Assembly: GCF_002101775.1 (NCBI RefSeq)
Contig: NZ_LQPI01000087.1
Location: forward strand, 1 to 38,762
Source of the DNA: Mycolicibacter nonchromogenicus
GTDB taxonomy: Bacteria > Actinomycetota > Actinomycetes > Mycobacteriales > Mycobacteriaceae
DNA: 38,762 bases
Direction: 5' to 3'
A program made the translations under genes and the position numbers. Shown here piece by piece: positions 17,652-25,680 of the stretch; positions within the stretch are counted from its first letter, which is position 1, and every line of letters begins with the position of its first letter. The notes beneath the pieces were generated by a model. That model saw only the letters and a program-made list of their open reading frames with translations. It did not search any database and was not told the DNA's origin.

Positions 17652-17998
17652 TGGCCGGCGGGGGTTCGTCCGACGTGCCGGACGACCTCGACCTCGTCCA
17701 GCATGATCAGCCCCTCGGTGACCAACTCGTCGAGTTCCGGCAGGAACGCCCGGACCCGTTCGGGGGCGTCGACGATGATGACCGAGACCGGCAGATCTTC
17801 CGACATCGACAGCAGCCGGGTGGTGTGAATGGCCGAGGAGGCGCCGTAGCCCTCGACGCCGCGAAACACGGTCGCGCCGGCCAGACCGGCGCGCCGAGCC
17901 CGGTGCACGATCTCGCTGAACACCGGCTTGCCGTGCCAGGTGTCACTCTCGCCGAGTAACACCGTCAGGCGCAGTGCGCGTCCGTTGAGTTCGCTCAT
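17648..17998 (-). CDS. DUF190 (PII-like) protein
   Basis: A 116-residue protein with the DUF190 pattern RLTVLLGESDTWHGKPVFSE, RRAGLAGATVFRGVEGYGA and LPVSVIIVDAPERV. DUF190 has a ferredoxin-like fold related to GlnB/PII signal proteins and often sits beside crcB genes. It may bind a nucleotide or ion and regulate the channel, which is inference. ATG 17998 follows AGGAGGAC and overlaps the stop of the upstream crcB (ATGA). The frame stays open upstream, but only as antisense or shadow of that crcB. It lies between two crcB genes with both junctions overlapping. Confidence 0.88.
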   Translation of the reverse strand: MSELNGRALRLTVLLGESDTWHGKPVFSEIVHRARRAGLAGATVFRGVEGYGASSAIHTTRLLSMSEDLPVSVIIVDAPERVRAFLPELDELVTEGLIMLDEVEVVRHVGRTPAGQ

Positions 17999-18390
17999 GC
18001 TGTCCTCCTGATGACCAGACGACGGGCGAGGCTCGCGGCGGTCCAGGTCGCGATCAACGCTGCCACCGGCGTGACGAGTAGGTAGACCAATGCCCGGACG
18101 GTCTGTCCGGAGGCGATCATGGTGTCGACGTCGCCGGCGAAGGTGGAAAACGTGGTGTAACCGCCGAGCACGCCGGTACCCAAGAACGGACGCAGCAGCC
18201 GATGTCCGACCCACAGCTCGGTGATCGCCACCATCAACACGCCCATCAGCGCACACCCGCTCACGTTGGCTGCCAGTGTGGCCCAAGGGAATCCATCGAA
18301 CGGCAATGCCAGCGCTACGGCGTAGCGCGCGCACGCGCCGATGGCGCCGCCCACGGCGACGGCCGCGACTACTGGCGCCTGCTCATGCAC
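17995..18390 (-). CDS. crcB: Fluoride ion channel CrcB/Fluc, first subunit
   Basis: A 131-residue, four-helix membrane protein with GGAIGACARYAVAL, FPWATLAANVSGCALMG and GVLGGYTTFSTFAGD, the Fluc signatures including the phenylalanine-containing helix break. It differs clearly from the second crcB, as expected for an obligate heterodimer with opposed topologies. The start overlaps the end of the NTF2-like gene by 8 bases, and its stop overlaps the DUF190 start, making a tight translationally coupled block. Confidence 0.92.
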   Translation of the reverse strand: MHEQAPVVAAVAVGGAIGACARYAVALALPFDGFPWATLAANVSGCALMGVLMVAITELWVGHRLLRPFLGTGVLGGYTTFSTFAGDVDTMIASGQTVRALVYLLVTPVAALIATWTAASLARRLVIRRTA

Positions 18391-18799
18391 CGGAGCTGTC
18401 GTGTCCCTGCGACGCGGCGGCCTCCCGGGTGATCTGCTCGAACTGTGCCGCCATGGCTTCGGCCAGCACTTTGGCCGCCGACAGCGGCCGGACCATCACA
18501 ACGAAGTCGTCGATCTTGCCGTCGTCGTCGAGATGCAGGAAGTCGCATCCGGTGAGCCTTTTGCCGCCGACAGATGCTTCGAAGATCAGGGCGTGGTCGC
18601 GCCCTGAGGGGTCACCGATCTCGCGCACGTAGCGAAAATCCTCGAACACACGCATCACCGCCCGCAGGATCGCCGCGGTGATCGGCTTGCCCGGGTAGGG
18701 CTTGAACGCCACCGGACTGGTGAACACGACATCGTCGGACAACAACGCCTCGATGGCCGCGGCGTCACGGGCCTCGACGGCTTGCCGGAATGGGTGCAT
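18383..18799 (-). CDS. SnoaL/NTF2-like family protein
   Basis: A 138-residue protein with an NTF2-like cone fold: an N-terminal helix (FRQAVEARDAAAIEALLSDD), VVFTSPVAF, then strands ending GCDFLHLDDDGKIDDFVVMV. The family includes small isomerases, hydrolases and non-catalytic ligand binders, so function is open. ATG 18799 follows GGAGG. It lies 16 bases after the P-type ATPase stop and overlaps crcB by 8 bases, so it links the ATPase to the fluoride block in one transcript. Confidence 0.8.
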   Translation of the reverse strand: MHPFRQAVEARDAAAIEALLSDDVVFTSPVAFKPYPGKPITAAILRAVMRVFEDFRYVREIGDPSGRDHALIFEASVGGKRLTGCDFLHLDDDGKIDDFVVMVRPLSAAKVLAEAMAAQFEQITREAAASQGHDSSGA

Positions 18800-18815
18800 G
18801 CCACGCCTCCGCTGG

Positions 18816-21800
18816 TCAGTTGGTACGACTGACCCTCACGGTAGACCCATCGACGGTCGCCGCCGAGGACACCTCGGCGCGGGCGGGCCGCAGCACCGCC
18901 ACGCTGGCCATCGACCCCGGCGCGGTTTCGGCGCCGGCCTCCGATGCCTCGCCCCGCCCGGCCGGCAGCAGGCGCGGCGCCGCGGCGATCGCCAGGACCG
19001 CGGTGCCGGCGGCTCCCAGCGCCTGCGACCAGCCCAGCGGCCCGACCGGGACACAGCCCAGCAGCTGGCTGATGCCGGGCAGGCTGATCATCGCGGCGAA
19101 AGCCGCGAAAGAGCCTGCCGCGGTGAGCAATACCAGCGGAGCGCGGGAGTCGACCAGGGTCTGGGCGAGCTCGGTGGTGACCAGGGTGATCAACGCAACA
19201 GTGGCGGCGCGTTGGGCGCGGCCCGGCACCGGAGTAAGGCTGGCCATCCCCCATGCGGCGCTGGCCGCGGCCCCGGTGATCGCCCCGCGGACCGCGACGG
19301 CACGCATCAGGCTGCGTTCGTCGATGCCGTGCGCCACCCGATGCGAGGAACCGGCGGGCGTGCTGACCGCGACCGCGGTGGCCGGCAGCGCGTCGGTCAG
19401 CATGTTCATCAGCAACAGCTGGCGATTGTTCAGCGGCGAGGTCCCCGACAGCGCGGTGCCGATGACACCGAAGATCACCTCGCCGACGTTGCCGCCGAGC
19501 AGACCGGTCACCGCCAGCTGCACGCCGCGCCACAGTCGCTGGCCCTCGTCGATGGCATCCACCAGGGCGCCGATGCGTCCGTCGGTCAGCACGATGTCGG
19601 CGGTGAGATGCGCCGAGTCGCTGCCGCGCGCGACGACACCCAGGCCCACACTGGCGGCCCGGATCGCCGCCGCGTCGTTGGCGCCGTCGCCGACCATGGC
19701 GCAGACCCGTCCGCTGCGTTCGAGGGTCTGCACGACCTGCACCTTGTTCTCCGGGGACATCCGGGCGAAGATCACCCGCTCTGCGACCGCGCGTTCCTGG
19801 TCCCTGCGGGACAGTGCGTTCCACTCCGCTCCGGTGATGACCTGATCGGCCGTGACCGGCACGCCCAATTCCGCGGCGATCGCGGTGGCGGTGACGGGGT
19901 GATCACCGGTGATCAGCCGGATCCCGACGCCCCGCTCCGCGAGGTCGGCCAGCAGTTGCGGCGCCTCGGCACGGGGGGTGTCGGAGATGCCGAGGAGCCC
20001 GGTGAGGGTCAGCCCGGCCTGGCACAACCCGGCGAGGGCATCCGGGTCATCGGCGAGAGACCTCACCTGCGCGGGCGTCAGCCGGCGCTGAGCCACCGCG
20101 ATCACCCGCAGCCCGCCGGCCGCCAGTTCGGCGACCGGCGCGTCGCTGTCCGGGACCAGGCCGGTGCAGGCGGCCAGCACGACTTCCGGCGCTCCCTTGA
20201 TCATCAGCTCCCTGCCCAGCACTGACGCCGAGAACGCCCGGCCGGAGCGGAAGGGCAGGTGCGCATCCGGGGTGGTCCACAACGGTTCCCCGCCCGCGGA
20301 TATCCCGGCGGCCGCCTCGGTGACGGCCTGGTCGGTGGCGTGTGTGTGGGGATCGCCCTCGGGCGCCGGCGCGGCGTTGGCCGCGCACCGCAGCACATCG
20401 TCGTGCGAGTGGCCGCCGACCGGGTACACCCGGGTGACCCGCAGCCGGTTCTCGCTGAGCGTTCCGGTCTTGTCGAAGCAGACCACCTCGACCCGGCCCA
20501 AAGCCTCCACCGAGCGGGGAATGCGCACCAGCGCACCGGAATCGGTCAGGCGCTGGGCCGAGGCATGTTGAGCCAGGGTGGCCATCAGCGGCATGCCCTC
20601 GGGCACCGCCGCCACCGCGACCGCGATCGCGTTGCCCAGGGCCAGGCGCAGCCCACCACCGCGCAGCATCCCCAGCAGACCCACCATCAGCCCGCCGGCT
20701 GCGCTGGCCGGAAACGCTCGGCTCATCAGCTGGCTGAGCTGATGCTGCAGGCCGACCACCGGCAGATCCCCGGCGGCCAACTCGGCCGCGCGACGGACCT
20801 GGGTGTCGGCACCGACGGCGGTCACCACTGCCCGTGCGGTGCCGGCGACCACCGTCGTGCCGGCGTAGAGCATGCACCGGCGTTCGGCGAGTTCGGCGCC
20901 GGGTGTCGGCGCGGTCTGCTTGTCCACCGACAGCGATTCGCCGGTGAGCGAGGATTCGTCGACTTCGAGGTCGGTGGCCTCGATCAGCCGGGCGTCGGCG
21001 GGCACCACCTCGTTGCTGCGGACCTCGATCACGGTGCCGGGGATCAGGCGATCCGCGACGATCTCCACGTAGCGATCGGTGCCCGGTTCGACGGTGCGCG
21101 CCGGTGGGGTCTGTTGGGCCAGCAGTCGGTTCAGCCGGTTCTCGGCCTGCAGCTGCTGGGCGGCTGCGAGCATGCAGTTGCCGATCAGCACGGTGCTGAC
21201 CATCATCGCGTCCACCGGCGAGCCCAGCATGGCGGTGGCCACCGAGCTGAGCGCCAGCACCGGCATCAGTGGATCCGACAGCTCGGCGCGTACCGCCTTG
21301 ATGAACTGCCACGCCAGGTGCGGCGGCGCGGTGTCGAGTTCGGCGACGGCACAGCCGGGGTCGGGGACCGGCAGCTTCTGGCGGACCTCCTCGAGTGACA
21401 TCGCGTGCCACTGAAAAGCGGGTGCGGGTCGTGGCGCCGGGGTTCGAGCCACCTGGCGCGCCAGCAGATATCCGGAGAGCAAGCCGGTGGCCGCTCCGGC
21501 GGTGACCGGACCGGGCCCGCTGTTGCCCCGGCCGGCCTGCACTCCGGGAACCATCAGCAGTGCACCGATCGTCGATGCGCCGGTGGACAGTGAGATGCCG
21601 CGCTGGGCGGCCGCGCGCGCCGCCGGTATCGCATGCAGCACCCGCCAGGCGCCGGCCAGGTCGGCCAGCAGCAGATCCGCTTCCCACGGCGGTGGCGTTT
21701 CCGCGTCGTCGTCGGGCACGATTCCGAGGCTCACATCGGCGCACGCGAGCGCCCGCGCACCGGTGGTTGTCAGCACCGCGACGGTGCGGCCGTCGCGCTG

Positions 21801-23246
21801 GCGGGCCGTCACCGCGGCAGCCAGCGCCTCGTCGAGTCGTTGGTCGTCGGCGGCGACCTCGACCGGGGCCAGCTCGTCGAACGCGGGGCGCAGTTCACCC
21901 AGGGCCTCGACGTCGAGTGTGACCAGTTCCGCGCCGGACGCGCGCGCCTCGGCCAGCAGCGCTGTCGCCATTGGGTGGCGGGTGGCAGTCACGCTGTAGA
22001 GCAACCGCGGATCGACGACGACGGAGTCCACGCGGTCGAGTCGCCGCACGCCCTCGGGGCGCAGGGGCAGCGCCGAATGCTGTTCGACCAACGACCGGCT
22101 AAGAGTGGCCGCGAACGATTCTGTGGTGGTGCGCATGGCTTTCGGGCCGGCGACCACGGCCGCGGTGGCTGCGGTGGTCACGTTGCGGGTGAGCGCACCC
22201 ACCAGGCCGGCCCCGAACAACTGGACGTAACCCGCCCGACGTCCGTGCCGGTCGACCGCACCCTCGGGCAGGGGCACCGGCCGCGACGGCACGTGGGCCT
22301 GCGCCTGGTCGGCGTGGCGGGCCAGGTAAGGCTCGTGGCGGACCCAGGCCTGCGCCGCGGCCTGGGATTCGGCGGCTTTGACACCCTGCAGGGCCAAGTC
22401 CACGGCCAGCGTGGCCGGCGACAGGGTGGCGATCCGCGCCCCGGTGGAGATCAGCGACAGCACCGTGTCGGCCGGGCCCCGGCCGATGCGTTCGGCGAGC
22501 TGCCGGCGCAGCCACGGCTGGTAGTTCGCCAGCGCCGCCACCGCGTCGACGGTGATCGGTGCGTGCGGCAGCCGCAGGGCGCGCCCGGCGAACGCGATGC
22601 CCAACCCGGCGGCGTTGACACCGACCATCACGCCCCGGGCCATCAGCAACAACCCGTCGCCGGGCAGGACGGTGGCCGGTGCGGCACCGATCGCAGCGGG
22701 CCTGCCATCGGCTGGTCGGCAGGCACGTTCGACCCCGGCGATCAGGCGGCACAGGTCATTCAGCGATATCTGCTCACCGTCGACGGCGAGCCCCACCACG
22801 ACCCGCGACAACGGGCGGTTCAGCCGCGCCGACACCACTCCGGGTTCGGCGACCAGCGTGTCGAGCACCTGCTGTCCGAGATCGGGGCACTCGTTCAAGC
22901 CCCGGACTTCGATCCAGGCGCGGTTCGCCCCCCGCCAGGATCTGCGGGTCAGCGTCGCCGTGGTGGATTCGCCGGACAGCACCCGGGTGACTTCACGGAC
23001 CGGCAGCGCGGCGACCTGCAGCCCGGCCGACGTGATGGCCCCGACGGCCTCGGTGGTGGCCGATGCGGTGCGGGCCGCCGCGCCGACGGCGGCTGACGCC
23101 GCACGAATTCCCAGGGTGGCCGGGCGCAGCAGCAAGGAGGTCGAAAACAATTCGGCAGCAACCAATCCTGTGGTCTGACGGCGAGCCTGTACTTCCACCC
23201 GCCAGGCGGCCAAAACGCCGCGTGAACTGCCCAATTCTGACCACAC
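18816..23246 (-). CDS. Giant cation-translocating P-type ATPase, CtpI/CtpH-like
   Basis: About 1476 residues from GTG 23246. The frame is open to 23330, but that would overlap the divergent regulator, so the true start is uncertain; TTG codons near 23213 and 23165 are alternatives. The first 600 or so residues are a long mycobacterial extension with several hydrophobic segments. The P-type core follows: LTGESLSVDK (actuator), AVAAVPEGMPLMATLAQ (ion-path helix M4), CFDKTGTLSENRL with the phosphorylated aspartate, LITGDHPVTATAIA, and GDGANDAAAIRAA. PEGMPL resembles the PEGLP of P2-type Ca-like pumps rather than the CPC/SPC of P1B heavy-metal pumps, so the ion is not certain. The closest family from memory is CtpI (Rv0107c) and CtpH. 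Next to an ArsR-type sensor and upstream of the fluoride block. Confidence 0.9.
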   Translation of the reverse strand: MWSELGSSRGVLAAWRVEVQARRQTTGLVAAELFSTSLLLRPATLGIRAASAAVGAAARTASATTEAVGAITSAGLQVAALPVREVTRVLSGESTTATLTRRSWRGANRAWIEVRGLNECPDLGQQVLDTLVAEPGVVSARLNRPLSRVVVGLAVDGEQISLNDLCRLIAGVERACRPADGRPAAIGAAPATVLPGDGLLLMARGVMVGVNAAGLGIAFAGRALRLPHAPITVDAVAALANYQPWLRRQLAERIGRGPADTVLSLISTGARIATLSPATLAVDLALQGVKAAESQAAAQAWVRHEPYLARHADQAQAHVPSRPVPLPEGAVDRHGRRAGYVQLFGAGLVGALTRNVTTAATAAVVAGPKAMRTTTESFAATLSRSLVEQHSALPLRPEGVRRLDRVDSVVVDPRLLYSVTATRHPMATALLAEARASGAELVTLDVEALGELRPAFDELAPVEVAADDQRLDEALAAAVTARQRDGRTVAVLTTTGARALACADVSLGIVPDDDAETPPPWEADLLLADLAGAWRVLHAIPAARAAAQRGISLSTGASTIGALLMVPGVQAGRGNSGPGPVTAGAATGLLSGYLLARQVARTPAPRPAPAFQWHAMSLEEVRQKLPVPDPGCAVAELDTAPPHLAWQFIKAVRAELSDPLMPVLALSSVATAMLGSPVDAMMVSTVLIGNCMLAAAQQLQAENRLNRLLAQQTPPARTVEPGTDRYVEIVADRLIPGTVIEVRSNEVVPADARLIEATDLEVDESSLTGESLSVDKQTAPTPGAELAERRCMLYAGTTVVAGTARAVVTAVGADTQVRRAAELAAGDLPVVGLQHQLSQLMSRAFPASAAGGLMVGLLGMLRGGGLRLALGNAIAVAVAAVPEGMPLMATLAQHASAQRLTDSGALVRIPRSVEALGRVEVVCFDKTGTLSENRLRVTRVYPVGGHSHDDVLRCAANAAPAPEGDPHTHATDQAVTEAAAGISAGGEPLWTTPDAHLPFRSGRAFSASVLGRELMIKGAPEVVLAACTGLVPDSDAPVAELAAGGLRVIAVAQRRLTPAQVRSLADDPDALAGLCQAGLTLTGLLGISDTPRAEAPQLLADLAERGVGIRLITGDHPVTATAIAAELGVPVTADQVITGAEWNALSRRDQERAVAERVIFARMSPENKVQVVQTLERSGRVCAMVGDGANDAAAIRAASVGLGVVARGSDSAHLTADIVLTDGRIGALVDAIDEGQRLWRGVQLAVTGLLGGNVGEVIFGVIGTALSGTSPLNNRQLLLMNMLTDALPATAVAVSTPAGSSHRVAHGIDERSLMRAVAVRGAITGAAASAAWGMASLTPVPGRAQRAATVALITLVTTELAQTLVDSRAPLVLLTAAGSFAAFAAMISLPGISQLLGCVPVGPLGWSQALGAAGTAVLAIAAAPRLLPAGRGEASEAGAETAPGSMASVAVLRPARAEVSSAATVDGSTVRVSRTN

Positions 23247-23254
23247 TTTGTCAA

Positions 23255-23269
23255 TTGCGCAACTATACG
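23255..23269. promoter_or_regulatory. Divergent promoter/operator region between P-type ATPase and ArsR-type regulator
   Basis: The palindrome TTGCGCAA (23255-23262) abuts an AT-rich TATACG on the plus strand (23264-23269). On the minus strand, TATAGT (23267-23262) would serve the ATPase as a -10, about 15 bases before its proposed GTG. The surrounding 60 bases are AT-rich compared with neighbouring genes. ArsR/SmtB repressors commonly bind such shared divergent promoters, so autoregulation and control of the pump are likely. Confidence 0.4.
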
Positions 23270-23311
23270 AATGTGTCGTTCGGCGAATTCCGCTGTGGGG
23301 GTTAGGACACA

Positions 23312-23701
23312 ATGAATGCCGCCATGGCAAAAGATGAAGAACGGCCGTCCGAAGAATTCAGTTCAGGCAACCCGCTCGACGAACCGACCCCGCCCCAACT
23401 CGCCTCTGCCGCGAGCACGTTCGCGCTACTCAGCAGCCCCGCACGCCTGCACGTGATGTGGCTGGCCGCCCAGGACGCCTACGACGTGACCACCCTGGCC
23501 CGCCGGGCGGGCATCAATGTCGCCACCATGAGCCAGCACTTGACCAAGCTGCGACTGGCCGGGCTGATCAATGCACGGCGCGAAGGCCGCCACCACATCT
23601 ACACCGTCGATGACCCGCACATCGTGACCCTGCTTCAGCAGATCTTCGCCCACATCGCTCCGGACGGAACCTTGGCTCCCGACCCGCCGCGCCGACCGTG
23701 A
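23312..23701 (+). CDS. ArsR/SmtB-family metal-responsive-type repressor
   Basis: A 129-residue winged-helix protein with FALLSSPARLHVMWLAA, RRAGINVATMSQHLTKLRLAGL (recognition helix) and the wing RREGRHHIYTVDD. The last helix reads DPH, ten residues, H, then IAP. This matches the SmtB-type alpha-5 metal site DxHx10Hxx(E/H) except at the final ligand, where proline-aspartate stands. It has no cysteine pair in the recognition helix, so it is not an ArsR/CadC alpha-3 sensor. It would release DNA when a metal such as Zn, Co or Ni binds. Divergent from the P-type ATPase, its probable target. ATG 23312 is used; ATG 23324 is an in-frame alternative. Confidence 0.88.
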   Translation: MNAAMAKDEERPSEEFSSGNPLDEPTPPQLASAASTFALLSSPARLHVMWLAAQDAYDVTTLARRAGINVATMSQHLTKLRLAGLINARREGRHHIYTVDDPHIVTLLQQIFAHIAPDGTLAPDPPRRP

Positions 23702-23797
23702 GACCCGGCGGCCGGCTTGCCACCGCGCCGCTCAACGTGGCGCAGATCACCGACCAAAGTCCCGAGATGACGTGATCGGCAACACTTTCCCATTTTT

Positions 23798-23803
23798 TAC
23801 AAT
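23798..23803 (+). promoter_or_regulatory. Candidate -10 element for the 32-residue membrane peptide
   Basis: TACAAT after a T-rich run, about 26 bases before the small ORF. It fits TANNNT. No convincing -35 is seen. The remaining bases between the ArsR gene and this point contain nothing else I can support. Confidence 0.35.
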
Positions 23804-23828
23804 CGGCCATTGGATAACGTCTGGCTCC

Positions 23829-23927
23829 ATGAAAGACCCCATACTTGTCCTTCCGGTGCTCGCCGGAATCCTCGGGCTACTCGTCTTCGGGTTTCTGGCA
23901 CTCGAGGTCGTGTTCCACCTCGGCTGA
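23829..23927 (+). CDS. 32-residue single-helix membrane peptide
   Basis: ATG 23829 to TGA 23925 encodes a short polar start (MKDP), then an unbroken hydrophobic segment from ILVLPVLAGILGLLVFGFLA to about VVF, ending HLG. One transmembrane helix would cover almost the whole peptide, as in KdpF-like or other regulatory membrane peptides. No family is recognised. A TACAAT -10 precedes it, but the ribosome binding site is poor. It ends 4 bases before the stop of the convergent amine oxidase. The hydrophobic run of codons in one frame supports coding, but chance cannot be excluded. Confidence 0.45.
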   Translation: MKDPILVLPVLAGILGLLVFGFLALEVVFHLG

Positions 23928-23931
23928 ACCC

Positions 23932-25266
23932 TCAGGACGGCGACGGCACTGCACCCGCGCCGGAGAGCGCCTCGATCACCTCACGCGCCACGCGATTGCC
24001 GGACTCGATGGCACCCTCGAGATAACCCGGATGGTCGTGTGCCGTCTCGGTGCCCGCCCAGTGAATGTCACCGACCGGCGTGCAGGGGATCGGCGCAATG
24101 CCGTCAGTGGTCCCGGGCCGGGGCAGCGCGGCGTAGCCACCGCCGACGTACTCATCGAGATGCCAAGACTTTTCGTGCCAGCTCGCCGGATCCAGGACTT
24201 CGGGCCCGAGGTAGGCGGCCAACACGCCGAGCACCGCATGGCGCCGATCGGCGGCATCGAGTCGGTCGAGTTCGCGTGCTTCGGGTCCGCCCACGAGGAC
24301 GCACAGATGGCCTGGACCGTCCGGTGCGCTGGTGTCGTACACCACCCTGCCGGGCGGGTCGAGAATCAGGAACTCGCCACCGGCGCGCTCTCTCCAGAAC
24401 GGCTGCGCATAGACCGCCACGGCCTTGTACACCGACCCCATATAGGTCTCCGCGGCCAAGGCGGCCCGGCGGGGCGGCAGTGCAGGGTCATAGGTGATCC
24501 GGCCCGCGATCGGTGGCGGAGCCGTCACGATGACCTTGGCGGCGACGACGTCGCCCGCGGTGGTGTGCAGCCTGATGGCACCGTCGCGGCCGACGATCGA
24601 GGTGACCCGGTGACCCGGTCGTACCCGCGGGCCGAGTTCGGTGGCCAAACCATCGATCAGCCGCCCGATCCCTTCGGCGACCAGGGACTCCTGAGCTCCG
24701 CCGGCCGTCGACAACATGGTCCGCAGTCCGCCCAGTTGGCGGACGCTCTGGGCCATCGCGTGAACGGAGAACCGATCCAGGTCGGCCGTCCAGGAGATGA
24801 GCGCCAGCACTTCGAGCAGTCGTCGGGTCCGCCGGGGCACGCGGCGCAGCCCCGCCGCGACCGTCGTGTCATTCCACCGCTGGGTGTTGGCGAAGCGTGA
24901 CCAGACGTCGAACCCGGCGAGCACCACCAGGGCCGACAGTTGCGCCGGCGTCACGGAGGCCAGCCTGCGTCCTCGCTCGATCATGACGGGCATCGGCTCG
25001 GTGTGCATCCGAAACGACGTGGCACCGAATTCCGAAGCCAGCGCCTTGATCCGGTGATGGTCATGGCCGATCCACTGACCGCCGAGGTCCACCGCCGACC
25101 CCAGGGCGCTGATCTGGGTCAGGGCCCGTCCGCCAAGTCGATCCGCGGCCTCCAGAACAAGCACATCGATTCCGGCCCGGTGCAGATCGCGCGCAGCGGT
25201 CAATCCCGACATTCCCGCGCCGACTACGGCCACCGTGGTGACCTCCGCCGCGTCCTCCGGATTCAT
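23932..25266 (-). CDS. Flavin-dependent amine oxidase (MAO-like)
   Basis: A 444-residue FAD enzyme of the monoamine oxidase/polyamine oxidase superfamily. The dinucleotide loop is VVGAGMSGLTAARDL (G16, G18, G21), followed by LEAADRLGGRALT and LGGQWIGHDHHRI. The C-terminal flavin segment is HWAGTETAHDHPGYLEGAIE. It would oxidise a C-N bond, giving imine and hydrogen peroxide; the substrate is unknown. It starts 7 bases after the DoxX-like gene in the same direction and is probably under the TetR regulator that heads the transcript. Confidence 0.9.
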   Translation of the reverse strand: MNPEDAAEVTTVAVVGAGMSGLTAARDLHRAGIDVLVLEAADRLGGRALTQISALGSAVDLGGQWIGHDHHRIKALASEFGATSFRMHTEPMPVMIERGRRLASVTPAQLSALVVLAGFDVWSRFANTQRWNDTTVAAGLRRVPRRTRRLLEVLALISWTADLDRFSVHAMAQSVRQLGGLRTMLSTAGGAQESLVAEGIGRLIDGLATELGPRVRPGHRVTSIVGRDGAIRLHTTAGDVVAAKVIVTAPPPIAGRITYDPALPPRRAALAAETYMGSVYKAVAVYAQPFWRERAGGEFLILDPPGRVVYDTSAPDGPGHLCVLVGGPEARELDRLDAADRRHAVLGVLAAYLGPEVLDPASWHEKSWHLDEYVGGGYAALPRPGTTDGIAPIPCTPVGDIHWAGTETAHDHPGYLEGAIESGNRVAREVIEALSGAGAVPSPS

Positions 25267-25273
25267 GCGGGAA

Positions 25274-25660
25274 CTAACCGGCCCGCCACACCCGCAATGC
25301 CGCGATGATCATCGGGATCTGCAGCGGCAACCGCGCGATCGCTCCCGCCCTCAGCCAGGGTTTGGCCCAGAACAGCCGCACCGAGTGCACGTTCGCCGGG
25401 TAGACCGCGACAAACAATGCCGCCGCGGCCAAAGCGGCCTTACGACGGGTGCGCGGCACCAACAGCAGGGCACCGATGACGAGTTCAGCGACCCCCGACA
25501 CATAGGTGTAGGTGCGGGCGCTGCCCGGCAACTCCGGCGGGACGATCGCGTCGAACGGTGCGGGCAAAACGAAATGTCCTGCGCCGGCGCCCAGCAGCAG
25601 CCCGGCCAGGCCCCGAGCGGCTTTGACGGCACTTGACTGTCCGGACGGTGCTGAGCTCAT
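25274..25660 (-). CDS. DoxX-like small membrane protein
   Basis: A 128-residue protein with about four hydrophobic segments: LAGLLLGAGAGHFVLP, VSGVAELVIGALLLVP, ALAAAALFVAVYPANVHSV and a C-terminal IPMIIAALRVW. The pattern GHFxxPxxFDxIVP with YxSGVAELxIG is typical of DoxX/MauE-type membrane proteins found beside redox enzymes. ATG 25660 is chosen over GTG 25684 because family similarity begins near it and the longer form would touch the preceding gene. Sits between the TetR regulator (20-base gap) and the amine oxidase (7-base gap). Its exact role is unknown; a membrane partner for electron or peroxide handling is possible. Confidence 0.75.
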   Translation of the reverse strand: MSSAPSGQSSAVKAARGLAGLLLGAGAGHFVLPAPFDAIVPPELPGSARTYTYVSGVAELVIGALLLVPRTRRKAALAAAALFVAVYPANVHSVRLFWAKPWLRAGAIARLPLQIPMIIAALRVWRAG

Positions 25661-25680
25661 CGTTCGATGGTAGCCAGCGG

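Noticed and set aside
18702..20225. Long plus-strand frames, and minus-strand frames at 18655-19824 and 20047-21744
   Set aside because: Shadows of the P-type ATPase gene; arginine/proline/glycine-rich with no domain.
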